A stretch of 64,000 nt of DNA from Hyphomicrobiales bacterium (GTDB lineage: Bacteria > Pseudomonadota > Alphaproteobacteria > Rhizobiales > Devosiaceae): assembly GCA_027487555.1 (NCBI GenBank), contig JAIYDI010000029.1, positions 1-64,000 of the forward strand, written 5' to 3'. The position numbers and the translations under genes are program-made. This document shows, one piece after another, positions 27,456 to 36,319 of the stretch; the stretch's first letter is position 1, and each line of letters begins with the position of its first letter. The notes under the pieces were generated by a model. It saw only the letters and a program-made list of their open reading frames with translations, had not been told where the DNA came from and ran no database searches.

Positions 27456-28784
27456 TCATGCCTCACGCGCTGGGCGCTTCAGCAGGCGCGCGCTGAGCCG
27501 GGGCACGATCGAGACATCCATCCCGGAGACTCTTCGCGCCGTCAGCCACATGGCGGCAGACCAGAGCGATTGCGCGGCAAGCGCTGCAAGTGCCGCGCCC
27601 ACGAGGCCAAGCGTGGGGACGAGCACGAGGTTGAGCCCTGTCAGGACGCCGAGCCCCAATGCGATGGCGGGCAGGGTCGCGTAGGGACGCTCCTTCAGCG
27701 ACAGCACCAGGGCGCTCGGCCCGAAGGCGGCGCGGACCACCAGGGCCAGCGCCAGGATTGTGAGCGGCAAATATCCCGAGGCGAAATCGGGCCCGAAAAT
27801 CCAGAGCAGCAGCGGGCCGCCCAGAAGGATTGTGCCGAAAAGCGCCAGCGCGACGCCAACGGCCGCCACATTCGCATCGCCGATCTTGCCGAGCAACTCC
27901 GATCGGTCGGTGCCGGCATGTGCGGCGAAGAGTTCTGGCAGAGTGACGGCATAGACCGCTGAAACGCCGAAGGCGATGATCGAGAACACCCGGGTCGCAA
28001 CGCCGAAGACGGCAAGTTGGTCGTGCGGCAAGAGGTTCGACAAGAGCAACAGATCGAGGTCGAAGAAGAATTCGGTGGCGATTGTGATCACTACCCAGGG
28101 CAGCGCAAAATGCCACCATCGGCGTATCTCGCCTGCGGGGGGGGGCTGTTCGTGCGGGACCTCGCGGGTGACGCGAGTCAGCCAGACCAACTGGATGGCA
28201 GCTATGGCGGTAACGCCGAGGGCGAGGATCCAGAGCATCCAGGCGACGCCGTTGGCTGCGTCGCTGGCGGCGAAGGCAATCGCAAACCCGGCGGCAACGA
28301 GCACCGGCCGGAAGACCGTGTCGCCGAAAAACCCGGCGAAGGGGCGCCTGAGTCCGACGAGGAGCGCGCTGTTGCAGTAAACCACCGCAGTCGCTGCCGC
28401 CATGGTGACGGATGGTAGCCAATGCGCGGCGAGCAGCGGGCCGGCCTTGCCGAGCGCGGGGAGGATGAGGTGTCCCATGGCCAGAACGGCAATTGTGGTG
28501 AGGGCGATGTGGCCATAGGCACGGCGCATGAAGGCCGCAAGCGCGCCACCCTGTCCCCGCGCCCGGTACTCGGCGGCGAAGTAGGTGCCGATGGTCTCGA
28601 AGCCGAGCGGCAGGATGACCGCCGCGATGTTCACGGCGGCGATGATGACGAGATATTCCCCCAGTTGCTGAGGGCCCCAGAGCCGCGCCATAGCAGCCTG
28701 GGTGAGGAAGATCAGCCCCGCGCCGCCGAGGCGGGACGCGAAAATCACGCTCGTTTGCGACAGAAGGCGCGACCTGAGGCTCAC
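27456..28784 (-). CDS. Polysaccharide flippase (MOP/Wzx-like)
   Basis: A 442-residue integral membrane protein of the MATE/MOP flippase group with about twelve to fourteen helices. SRLGGAGLIFLTQAAMARLWGPQQLGEY is the typical Wzx/PST helix 1 region. Such proteins move lipid-linked glycans across the inner membrane. The start is GTG 28784, overlapping the upstream stop as GTGA. The coding strand contains a run of nine C (28137-28145) within a Pro triplet, a possible slippage site. Functionally it should act with the FemAB-like gene. Confidence 0.87.
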   Translation of the reverse strand: MSLRSRLLSQTSVIFASRLGGAGLIFLTQAAMARLWGPQQLGEYLVIIAAVNIAAVILPLGFETIGTYFAAEYRARGQGGALAAFMRRAYGHIALTTIAVLAMGHLILPALGKAGPLLAAHWLPSVTMAAATAVVYCNSALLVGLRRPFAGFFGDTVFRPVLVAAGFAIAFAASDAANGVAWMLWILALGVTAIAAIQLVWLTRVTREVPHEQPPPAGEIRRWWHFALPWVVITIATEFFFDLDLLLLSNLLPHDQLAVFGVATRVFSIIAFGVSAVYAVTLPELFAAHAGTDRSELLGKIGDANVAAVGVALALFGTILLGGPLLLWIFGPDFASGYLPLTILALALVVRAAFGPSALVLSLKERPYATLPAIALGLGVLTGLNLVLVPTLGLVGAALAALAAQSLWSAAMWLTARRVSGMDVSIVPRLSARLLKRPAREA

Positions 28785-29941
28785 GAACGCGCCTCGGCCT
28801 GACCCGGACGCTCCTGGTCGGGCTTCGCCCGGTCGGGCCGCAGCCGCTCGACCAGGCGGTTGAGGGTGTTCTTCCATTCGCGGGCGACGAAGGCCGCCTC
28901 GCCCACGAGGCGGGCGATCGGCCGGGCCGCATAGTTCATCACCGGCGGAACTGGAACGACCAGCCCGGCGGACCCCACCATCCCCTTCTTGAACTGGTGA
29001 AGCCCCGTGAATCCATCGGTACCGCCCAAGTCGTACCAGGCTGCTTCGGTATGGTCGCGGAGCCAGCGGATGATGTGCCAGTGCATGAAATAGCCGGCGC
29101 GCAGGGACAGGGCCGTGTCGTTGGTGGCGCCATAAAGATAGACGGCACGCTTGCCCGACTTGAAGATGACAGCGCCACCGACAGTCTCGCCCTCGCGAGT
29201 GACGAAGAAGAGTTCAGGCCGGAGGCGCGGGTCCTCCATGGCCATCAGCTTGTCGAGTGTGCCGAACGCGGAGTGGTCGGGAAAGCGCTTCCGGTCCAGC
29301 ATGGCGTGATAGAGCGTGTCGAAGCGCGGCATCTCGCTCGCCTCCGCATGCTCGAACATGAGGCCGGCCTTCTCCGACTTGCCGAGATGATAGCGCCATT
29401 TCTGCTCGAAGCTGGCTCGAATCTCGACATCGGAGAGCCGCAGGTTGACGATGTAGCGATCGGGGTAAAGCAGCGCCGCGCCCTTGCGGAAGCCGCGCTC
29501 GGAGAGCAGCCAGGCATCGGCATTGTCGCCGGCCGCGAGACCGGAATGCGGAAGCACGGACAGCATCATGTCCCGCTTTTCGGCGTATTCGGCCATAAGA
29601 TGATCGAGCATTTCGCCATAAGCATCGCGCTCCAGTGTCGCGGCGCGCATGGGGCCCCATTTGACCACGGCGATCGCGCCGAGCCGCAATGGCAGGGGCT
29701 GGATCATCACCAGTGCGCCGCCGACGATCTCGCCGCCACGGCGGAACAATTGCGGCTCAAGCACAACGCCGGGCCAGCGAGAGTGGGCGAAGGCAATAGT
29801 CTGCTCCTGGCAGACTTCGTCGAAGCTCGCGATGAGCTTGTCCCAGCGGTGGTGCTCGGACAGCTGCATGACCAGCGGTGGCCGCGGCAATTGCGGGATC
29901 ATCATCTCGACAGGCAGCGGGGCACGGGCGACAGCAGGCAT
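28781..29941 (-). CDS. FemAB-like peptidyl/GNAT transferase
   Basis: An acyltransferase of about 386 residues with tandem GNAT folds as in FemAB/FemX and BioF2-like exopolysaccharide proteins. Supporting segments are the middle KWRYHLGKSEKAGLMFEHAE, FFVTREGETVGGAVIF, YLYGATNDTALSLRAGYFMHW and DLGGTDGFTGLHQFKKGMVG, the latter being the strongest FemAB hallmark. It may attach amino acids to peptidoglycan precursors or decorate exopolysaccharide. The start is uncertain (TTG 29956 or ATG 29941). It forms an operon with the flippase. Confidence 0.82.
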   Translation of the reverse strand: MPAVARAPLPVEMMIPQLPRPPLVMQLSEHHRWDKLIASFDEVCQEQTIAFAHSRWPGVVLEPQLFRRGGEIVGGALVMIQPLPLRLGAIAVVKWGPMRAATLERDAYGEMLDHLMAEYAEKRDMMLSVLPHSGLAAGDNADAWLLSERGFRKGAALLYPDRYIVNLRLSDVEIRASFEQKWRYHLGKSEKAGLMFEHAEASEMPRFDTLYHAMLDRKRFPDHSAFGTLDKLMAMEDPRLRPELFFVTREGETVGGAVIFKSGKRAVYLYGATNDTALSLRAGYFMHWHIIRWLRDHTEAAWYDLGGTDGFTGLHQFKKGMVGSAGLVVPVPPVMNYAARPIARLVGEAAFVAREWKNTLNRLVERLRPDRAKPDQERPGQAEARS

Positions 29942-30054
29942 GGGCAGGGTATCCAACTCAATCCATGCGCGACCGTAGCGGCGCGCTGTCGACAGTTTGC
30001 TACCGCTGCCGGGCAGTTGGGCTCGATTCTCTCACCTTGGTTAGGAATTCGTCA

Positions 30055-30912
30055 TCAGCTCAGTGTCGGGGTCTGCTGACCGCCCAGCGCCGCATGTGGA
30101 TCGGCAGCGACTTCAGCGGTGGCCTTTTCGCCACCGGCCGCGAGGCCCTTGTTGACGGCGAGCTTCGCCCGCTCGGTGAGGTCGCGCAGCGTATCGAGAT
30201 AGGTGGGCGTCGCAACCCAGGCGCGCAGCTGCAGCACCACCTTGTCGCCGGTGAATGCCTCGACATGCACGGTTGGCGCCGGGTCCTTCTCGACCCGCTT
30301 ATCGGCCGTCGCAACCTTCAGCATGGCGCGGCGCACGACGCCGATATCGGCGCTGTCGGGGACGGTCATGTTGACGTCGATGCGGCGCCGCGGCTCGCGG
30401 GAGTGGTTGGTGATCGCCGAGTTCCAGAGCTTCTGATTGGGAGTGAATATGAAGAGGCCGCTCGTTGAACGCAGCCGCGTCGCGAAGAGCCCGATTTCGA
30501 CCACCACGCCCGCGACGCCATCGCCCACGATATACTCGCCCACCGCGATCGGCCGCAGCCACACGAGCATGATGCCCGCCGCGATGTTGGCGAGGGTATT
30601 CTGCAGGGCGAGGGCGACGGCGAGGCCGGCGGCGCCAAGCACCGTGTATATCGAAGCGGCGGGCACGCCGATGAAGCCGAGCGCCGTCACAAGGGCAAAG
30701 ATGAAGATGCCGTAGCGGGCCACCTGCGCGATCAGCGGAACGAAGGTGCGGTCCATCGTGCGGGTGCGCGCGGCGAGCCGAAGGATCAGCCGATGCACCG
30801 TCCGCGAGACGTAGATGCCGACGATCAGTGCCACTGCGGCTGAGGCGAGCGCGAGGGCATTGGCCGCCAGCCAACCCATCGACATGGCGAACATGGCTTC
30901 GAAGGCGGGCAT
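30055..30912 (-). CDS. Small-conductance mechanosensitive channel (MscS)
   Basis: A 285-residue MscS family channel. After two N-terminal helices, the pore helix region reads GAAGLAVALALQNTLANIAAG, which is the Gly/Ala-packed TM3, then VWLRPIAVGEYIVG and the beta domain (VVVEIGLFATRLRS, FTPNQKLWNSAITNHS). It releases solutes under hypo-osmotic stress. ATG 30912 is used; upstream codons are Arg-rich. It is a single gene. Confidence 0.92.
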   Translation of the reverse strand: MPAFEAMFAMSMGWLAANALALASAAVALIVGIYVSRTVHRLILRLAARTRTMDRTFVPLIAQVARYGIFIFALVTALGFIGVPAASIYTVLGAAGLAVALALQNTLANIAAGIMLVWLRPIAVGEYIVGDGVAGVVVEIGLFATRLRSTSGLFIFTPNQKLWNSAITNHSREPRRRIDVNMTVPDSADIGVVRRAMLKVATADKRVEKDPAPTVHVEAFTGDKVVLQLRAWVATPTYLDTLRDLTERAKLAVNKGLAAGGEKATAEVAADPHAALGGQQTPTLS

Positions 30913-31032
30913 GGCGGGCTCCAGTCGCAAACGGTTTCGCAGCTGCATTCATGCGGTGCCAAAGAAAGTTCACACAAGCGCAAATTCGCTATGGACATAC
31001 CCGCCGGGCCTATGTAGACACCCCCTCGTTGC

Positions 31033-31108
<76 letters not shown>

Positions 31109-31232
31109 CTCCCCTGAAATCACTATACGATTAGTCAGGGGATGGTGGAGCCTTCCGGCGGCAGGGTGCTGGGTTTTCGCCGCATTTTCCATCGATCGTC
31201 CTTGTGCCGATTCTCCTGACCCGGAGCTCCCG

Positions 31233-32324
31233 ATGTCTCGTGTGTTTCGCCTCGCGGCCAAAGTCGCGACCCTCGTTGCGCTGGTTTCGCTGCCGGCCAA
31301 TGCGCAGTCGCTGAACGAGATGGCGGGCCAGATGATCATGGTCGGGTTCGCGGGCGATTCTGCGACGGATGCGTCGGTGAAGGCCGTGGCCAAGGAGATC
31401 GCGGCGGGCGACCTGGGCGGCGTGATGTTCCTGAAGACCAATGTGGCGAGCAAGAAGGCCGTTATTGCCATGAACGCGGCTTTCCGCGCAGCGAGCCCCG
31501 ACCTGCCGCCCTTCATAAGCCTCGACCAGGAAGGTGGGGCGGTGGAGCGACTGACGTCGGCGGTGGGGTTCGCCGAAATGCCCGGAGCGCGCGATATTGC
31601 TGCTGCCAATACGCCCGATGCAGCAAAGCCGCTCTACAAAAAGCAGGCAGCCAGTATCGCCGCGTGGGGCTTCAACCTCAATTTCGCGCCTGTCGTCGAC
31701 TTGTCGATCAACCCTGACAATCAGGTGATCGCGAAATTTGGCCGAGCGTTCTCCGCTGATCCGGACAAGGTGACGGCCTATGCAAGCGCGGTAATCGCGG
31801 CGCATCACGGGGCTGGGCTGCTGACCTCTCTCAAGCATTTTCCTGGACACGGGTCATCGACGGCTGACAGCCACGAGGGCTATGTCGATATCACCCGGAC
31901 CTGGCAGGAGGCGGAGCTGACGCCCTATCGCCAGCTGATCGCCGGCGGCTACAGCGACTTCGTGATGGTGGGGCACCTGATCGACACCAAGGTCGATCCG
32001 TCCGGGCTACCATCGTCGCTTTCCCGCGTGTGGATCGAGGATGTGCTGCGCGGCAAGCTGGGCTTTACTGGCGTCGTCATCTCCGACGACCTCGAGATGG
32101 GGGCGATCCGCAAGCATTTCACCCTCGAGGAGACCGTCGTTCGCGCCGTCGAGGCCGGGGTTGACGTGCTGCTTTTCTCGAACACGGCCAAGGCCCGCGC
32201 GAGCCTTGCCGACGAGGTGCGCGCCATTGTCGTCGCCAAGGCAGAGGCCGAGCCTGCGTTTCGGGCGCGAGTCGAAGCCGCGTACGCAAGAATCGTGGCG
32301 CTCAAGGCGCGTATCGGCACCTGA
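31233..32324 (+). CDS. nagZ: Secreted GH3 beta-N-acetylhexosaminidase
   Basis: A 363-residue glycoside hydrolase family 3 protein resembling NagZ, which removes N-acetylglucosamine from muropeptides. The acid/base loop KHFPGHGSSTADSH spans residues 201-214 with the Asp-His dyad, and the nucleophile Asp is in ISDDLEMGAI near residue 285; SLDQEGGAVERL is also diagnostic. A signal peptide (residues 1-24, ending ANA) places it in the periplasm, unlike cytosolic NagZ. ATG 31233 is chosen since the longer frame would start inside the tRNA end. Confidence 0.9.
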   Translation: MSRVFRLAAKVATLVALVSLPANAQSLNEMAGQMIMVGFAGDSATDASVKAVAKEIAAGDLGGVMFLKTNVASKKAVIAMNAAFRAASPDLPPFISLDQEGGAVERLTSAVGFAEMPGARDIAAANTPDAAKPLYKKQAASIAAWGFNLNFAPVVDLSINPDNQVIAKFGRAFSADPDKVTAYASAVIAAHHGAGLLTSLKHFPGHGSSTADSHEGYVDITRTWQEAELTPYRQLIAGGYSDFVMVGHLIDTKVDPSGLPSSLSRVWIEDVLRGKLGFTGVVISDDLEMGAIRKHFTLEETVVRAVEAGVDVLLFSNTAKARASLADEVRAIVVAKAEAEPAFRARVEAAYARIVALKARIGT

Positions 32325-32336
32325 GCGAGGTTCCCA

Positions 32337-32834
32337 ATGTCGAAACTGACCGCCGAAGCGGTGATTGCCGCGCTGGGGCTTGCTAGCCATTTCGAAGGCG
32401 GTGTCTTCCGCGAGACGTATCGTCCCAGATCGCGGGCCTTCGAGACGGCACGCGGGCCGCGCGGCACGATGAGCAGCATCTACTACATGCTGACGGCCGA
32501 CTCACCGGTGGACCATTTCCACACCAAGCATTCCGCCGGCATCCAGTATCATCATTTCGGCGACCCCCTCACCTACCATCTGATCCATCAGGATGGGCGA
32601 TACGAGCGGGTGGTGCTCGGGCCCGATCTTGCCGCGGGGCAGGTGCCGAGCCTTGCGGTCGAGGGCGGGACCTGGAAGGCGGCGGAGCTGGCTTCGGGCA
32701 CGTATGGCCTTGTCAGCGAAGTCGTTTCGCCCGCCTGGGAGATGGAGGACATGATCCTCGTGACCCGCGCGGAGCTGCTCGGCAAGTTTCCGCAGCATGA
32801 AGGGGTGATCACAAGGCTGACGCCCAACGCGTGA
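32337..32834 (+). CDS. Cupin DUF985 family protein
   Basis: A 165-residue cupin_5 (DUF985) protein: EGGVFRETYRP, MSSIYYMLTADSPVDHFHTKHS and EVVSPAWEMEDMILV are the family hallmarks, with HFHTKH supplying likely metal ligands. Function is unknown, possibly a sugar-binding or isomerase-like role. ATG 32337 has GCGAGG just upstream and lies 12 bases after the hexosaminidase gene, so an operon is likely. Confidence 0.92.
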   Translation: MSKLTAEAVIAALGLASHFEGGVFRETYRPRSRAFETARGPRGTMSSIYYMLTADSPVDHFHTKHSAGIQYHHFGDPLTYHLIHQDGRYERVVLGPDLAAGQVPSLAVEGGTWKAAELASGTYGLVSEVVSPAWEMEDMILVTRAELLGKFPQHEGVITRLTPNA

Positions 32835-32921
32835 CCGTGACGATCTGCGCATGGTTTTCCCCAGGCGCAAGGAAAGCGTTCCGTTTGTCGCAGGCTATGG
32901 AGTATGGTCGCGCTCCCGAAC

Positions 32922-33020
32922 TAGATCATTTCACGTTTGGACTGTGACGTTGAAATGATCTAAGTCTTTGTTTTTTCGCGCTTTCGAACCGGAAAAGTCA
33001 TGCAACTTTTCCTGAAAGCG
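32922..33020. repeat. Two-hairpin intergenic repeat, copy B
   Basis: Same layout as copy A: perfect arms TAGATCATTTCA (32922-32933) and TGAAATGATCTA (32951-32962), then TCTTTGTTTTTTCGCG, then CGCTTTC/GAAAGCG with GGAAAAGT/ACTTTTCC (32979-33020). It ends four bases before the ribosome binding site of the PlcP-like gene. An ATG at 33000 inside the second hairpin opens that frame early and is probably not used. Confidence 0.87.
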
Positions 33021-33038
33021 CTCAAGGAGGCGATGTCG

Positions 33039-33851
33039 ATGGCGGATGAGGGCAGGGAGGTGCGGCGTGTCCGTGCGCTCTTCCTTTCGGATGTGCATCT
33101 GGGCATGCGGCCGACGCGAATCGTGCAGCTGTGCGATTTCCTGCGATGGCACGAGGCCGAGACCATCTATCTGGTCGGCGACATAGTCGATGGCTGGCGG
33201 CTGGCGAAGAGCTGGTTCTGGCCAGCGGAATACCATCAGCTCGTCGAGCTGTTTCTCGAAAAGGCGCTGAACGGCACCCGAATCGTTGTGCTGCCAGGCA
33301 ACCATGACGAGTTCCTGCGCGAGTATCTCGGCACCTATTTCGGCGAGATCGAGATGGTGGACCGCACGGTGCACACCACCGCGCAAGGCAAGACCTATCT
33401 GGTCATCCATGGCGATCAGTTCGATGTGGTCGTGGCCCATGCCAAATGGCTCGCGCATGTGGGCGACTGGGCCTATCGGTTCGCGCTGAGGGTAAATGTG
33501 GTCATCAACTGGGTGCGCCGCCGGCTGGGACTGACCTATTGGTCGCTGTCGGCCTGGGCCAAGCACAAGGTGAAGAACGCCGTGAGCGTGATCGGCCGCT
33601 TTGAGGAGGCGCTGACGCTCGCCGCCCGCGACGCCGGGGTCGATGGCGTGATCTGCGGGCATATCCATTATGCCGACATGCACGACCGCATGGGTATTCA
33701 CTACGTCAACACCGGCGACTGGGTGGAAAGCTGCACGGCGGTGGTAGAGACGTTCGAAGGCGCGCTGGAACTGGTGCTGTGGACCGAGACGCCGCAGCCG
33801 CGGAAGCCGCGGCGCCTGCGCTTTCGCCGCGCGCCGGCCGCAGGTTCGTAA
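33039..33851 (+). CDS. plcP: PlcP-like phospholipase C metallophosphoesterase
   Basis: A 270-residue calcineurin-like phosphoesterase. Metal ligands are visible: Asp18 and His20 in SDVHLG, Asp48 in GDIVD, GNHD at 87-90, His124 in IHGD and GHIH at 207-210. It resembles LpxH-type UDP-diacylglucosamine diphosphatases, but alphaproteobacteria normally use LpxI, and the glycosyltransferase directly downstream matches the plcP-agt module, in which PlcP turns phospholipids into diacylglycerol under phosphate starvation. ATG 33039 has AAGGAGG eight bases upstream. An LpxH role remains possible. Confidence 0.8.
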   Translation: MADEGREVRRVRALFLSDVHLGMRPTRIVQLCDFLRWHEAETIYLVGDIVDGWRLAKSWFWPAEYHQLVELFLEKALNGTRIVVLPGNHDEFLREYLGTYFGEIEMVDRTVHTTAQGKTYLVIHGDQFDVVVAHAKWLAHVGDWAYRFALRVNVVINWVRRRLGLTYWSLSAWAKHKVKNAVSVIGRFEEALTLAARDAGVDGVICGHIHYADMHDRMGIHYVNTGDWVESCTAVVETFEGALELVLWTETPQPRKPRRLRFRRAPAAGS

Positions 33852-33929
33852 AGCCGTCGCAAAAGCTTCGCCCGCCTGACATGGCTCGCCAGTAGGGAGT
33901 TCGCACCCAAGACAGGATGGGGGCGAGTC

Positions 33930-34952
33930 GTGAGCCGGGTGCTGATCGTCACCGATGCATGGTTTCCGCAAGTCAACGGTGTGGTGCGCTGCCTCGAAGC
34001 GCTGGGGCGCGAACTGGGCGCCATGGGCCACGAGGTCGACTACCTGACCCCGCAGGGTTTCTGGACCTGCCCGCTGCCGACCTATCCCGAGATTCGGCTG
34101 TCGCTGGTGACGCCGCCGACGATTGCGGCGGAGATCGCCCGGCGCGCTCCCGACCATATTCACATTGCCACCGAAGGGCCGCTGGGGCTGCTCGCACGGT
34201 TTGTCTCGCTGGAGCAGGGGCTCGGGTTCACCACCTCGTATCACACGCGCTTTCCCGAATACCTCGCTGCGCGGTTGCCGGTGCCGACCGAGTGGGCCTA
34301 TGGTTTCCTGCGCTGGTTCCACGCCCCGGCCGCCGCGACCCTGGTGCCGACACCGTCGCTGACGGAAGAACTGGCCGGCCGCGGCTTCGGCCACCTGGTG
34401 ACCTGGACCCGCGGCGTGGACCACCAACGCTTCGCGCCCGGGCCAAAGACGGCGTTCAGCGCGCTGCCTGGGCCACATCTGCTTTATGTCGGCCGCGTTT
34501 CGGTAGAAAAGAACCTTGATGATTTCCTCGCGCTCGATGTGCCGGGCTCGAAGATCGTCGTGGGCGATGGTCCGGCGCGGTCAGAACTCGCGGCGCGCTA
34601 CCCGGACGTGCACTTCCTTGGCGCTAAATCCGGCGATGATCTGGCGGCATGCTATCGCTCAGCCGATGTGTTCGTGTTCCCCAGCCGCACCGACACGTTT
34701 GGCAATGTCATCCTCGAGGCGCTCGCATCGGGGGTCCCGGTCGCAGCGTACCCAGTGACCGGGCCGGCGGACATTCTGACCGACCCGCGCGCCGGAGCTG
34801 TCGACGCCAACCTCGGGGTGGCCGTGCGGCGCGCCCTGATGCTCGACCGCGAAGGGGCGCGGCGTCATGCCGAGCGCTTCACTTGGCGCCGCTGCGCAGA
34901 AATCTTCGAAGGCGTGCTGGTGCCTGTTTCGCATCGCCTTGCAGCCGCCTGA
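33930..34952 (+). CDS. GT4 glycosyltransferase, Agt-like glycolipid synthase
   Basis: A 340-residue family 4 glycosyltransferase. MSRVLIVTDAWFPQVNGVV at the start, HIATEGPLGLLARF, TSYHTRFPEYLAARL and the EX7E-type region PSRTDTFGNVILEALASG are typical of MgtA/Agt diacylglycerol glycosyltransferases. In rhizobia and marine bacteria Agt makes glycolipids from diacylglycerol released by PlcP. It starts at GTG 33930, 78 bases after plcP, and both should be one transcript. A mannosyl phosphatidylinositol-type activity is an alternative reading of the same family. Confidence 0.83.
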   Translation: MSRVLIVTDAWFPQVNGVVRCLEALGRELGAMGHEVDYLTPQGFWTCPLPTYPEIRLSLVTPPTIAAEIARRAPDHIHIATEGPLGLLARFVSLEQGLGFTTSYHTRFPEYLAARLPVPTEWAYGFLRWFHAPAAATLVPTPSLTEELAGRGFGHLVTWTRGVDHQRFAPGPKTAFSALPGPHLLYVGRVSVEKNLDDFLALDVPGSKIVVGDGPARSELAARYPDVHFLGAKSGDDLAACYRSADVFVFPSRTDTFGNVILEALASGVPVAAYPVTGPADILTDPRAGAVDANLGVAVRRALMLDREGARRHAERFTWRRCAEIFEGVLVPVSHRLAAA

Positions 34953-35074
34953 GGCAACTCGCCGTCCCGAGGCTCGGCGCGGCTTTGCTTTATCGTTCCC
35001 GCCCGTTCAGATAGACCGATAGCGTCGAGTCGGCGTGCCGGCGCGCCGTGACGTTCCTGCCGGAGTGCCCTCCC

Positions 35075-36319
35075 ATGATTTCGACTGCCCCTGCGCTGCG
35101 CCTCTCCCCGGAGCTGCGCGCCGCAGCCTACCATTTCACCGTCTTCGGCACGGCAGGGGTGGCTTCGGTCTATTTCGGTATCTGGCTGACCCATCGCGGC
35201 ATAGAGCCAGGTGAGATCGGCATATTGAATGCGGCGCCGGTGTTCCTGATGATGGCGGTGAACCTGTTCGTCGGCCGGATTGCCGACAAGGCGAAGGATT
35301 GGCGCGGCGTGATCATCGTCCTGTCGCTGATTTCGGCAGCAGCGGCGTTCGGTTTGTTCTTCGTCTCGGGCTTCTGGGCGATCCTCGGGGTCTGGGTGCT
35401 GACCAGCATGCCGGCCGCGGCGCTTGTGCCGGTGATCGACGCGGCGACGTTTCGCATGGCTGAAAGACGCGGAAGCAGTTTCTCCGTGATCCGGGCCTGG
35501 GGCACAGTCGGCTTCATGGCGACCACGGCCGTCGCCGGCCCGGCGATCGGGTTCCTTGGGGAACATGCGTTCGTGCCGCTCTTTGTCGGCTTCGCGCTGT
35601 CCCGCGCGCTGCTGTCACTACAATTGCCGCAGTTCCGCGGCGGGGATGAGCCGGCGACTGTACTTAAGCCGTCGATCGGGGTGGGCAAGCTGCGCCAGGT
35701 GATGAAGCCATGGTTCATCGCCGCGCTGGCAGGCGTTGCGCTGCTTTATGCTTCGCATGGCGCCATCGGGGCCTTTGGGGCTCTGCTCTGGACCAGGCAG
35801 GGCGTGCCCGAGGGCCTGATCGGCATGTTGATTGCGGTGATGGCGGCAAGCGAGGCGGCCATGATGTTCCTTTGGCCACGGCTGAAGCTGAAGATTTCCG
35901 CGCGGCATATCATCATCTTTGCCTGTGTCGTCGCGGCGCTGCGCTGGACTGTCATGGCGTTCTCGCCGCCGATCTGGCTGCTGTTCCTGCTGCAGGGGCT
36001 GCACGCGATCACCTTCGCGATGGGCTATCTGGGCGGCATCTATTTCATCGCCAACTGGACAAAGGAGTCGATCGCGGCGGAAGCGCAGGGGTTTTCCTAT
36101 GTGCTGCAGCAGGCTGCCTCGGTGGTGATGCTGGTCAGCCTCGGCTGGTGCATAGACAGCTTCGGGGCGATGGCCATGCTGCTCGTTGCCGGCCTTTGCG
36201 TGATCGGCGCCGGCATGCTGGTGCTCTCGCTCAGGCTCCAGCCGGCACATAGCCATGCGGGGTCGGCCGACGCGCCGCAAAGTCAGGCCAAGTCGGGGCT
36301 GGACCAGACGATGCCGTAG
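35075..36319 (+). CDS. MFS transporter (MFS_1-like)
   Basis: A 414-residue major facilitator with about twelve helices. SVYFGIWLTHRGIEPGEIGIL, NLFVGRIADKAKDWR and the symmetric GALLWTRQGVPEGLIGMLIA place it in the MFS_1_like (3-phenylpropionate/LacY-related) group. ATG 35075 is chosen, though GTG 35048 is in frame. It follows agt by 122 bases on the same strand; co-transcription is possible, but no link to lipid remodelling is shown. Substrate unknown. Confidence 0.85.
   Translation: MISTAPALRLSPELRAAAYHFTVFGTAGVASVYFGIWLTHRGIEPGEIGILNAAPVFLMMAVNLFVGRIADKAKDWRGVIIVLSLISAAAAFGLFFVSGFWAILGVWVLTSMPAAALVPVIDAATFRMAERRGSSFSVIRAWGTVGFMATTAVAGPAIGFLGEHAFVPLFVGFALSRALLSLQLPQFRGGDEPATVLKPSIGVGKLRQVMKPWFIAALAGVALLYASHGAIGAFGALLWTRQGVPEGLIGMLIAVMAASEAAMMFLWPRLKLKISARHIIIFACVVAALRWTVMAFSPPIWLLFLLQGLHAITFAMGYLGGIYFIANWTKESIAAEAQGFSYVLQQAASVVMLVSLGWCIDSFGAMAMLLVAGLCVIGAGMLVLSLRLQPAHSHAGSADAPQSQAKSGLDQTMP

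Noticed and set aside
32835..33038. PhoB box upstream of plcP
   Set aside because: No CTGTCAT-N4-CTGTCAT-like pair is present; CTGTGACG near 32942 lies inside the repeat and has no partner.
32931..34478. 515-codon minus-strand frame through plcP and agt
   Set aside because: Both plus-strand genes have full catalytic motifs; the reverse frame reads through a repeat and resembles nothing.
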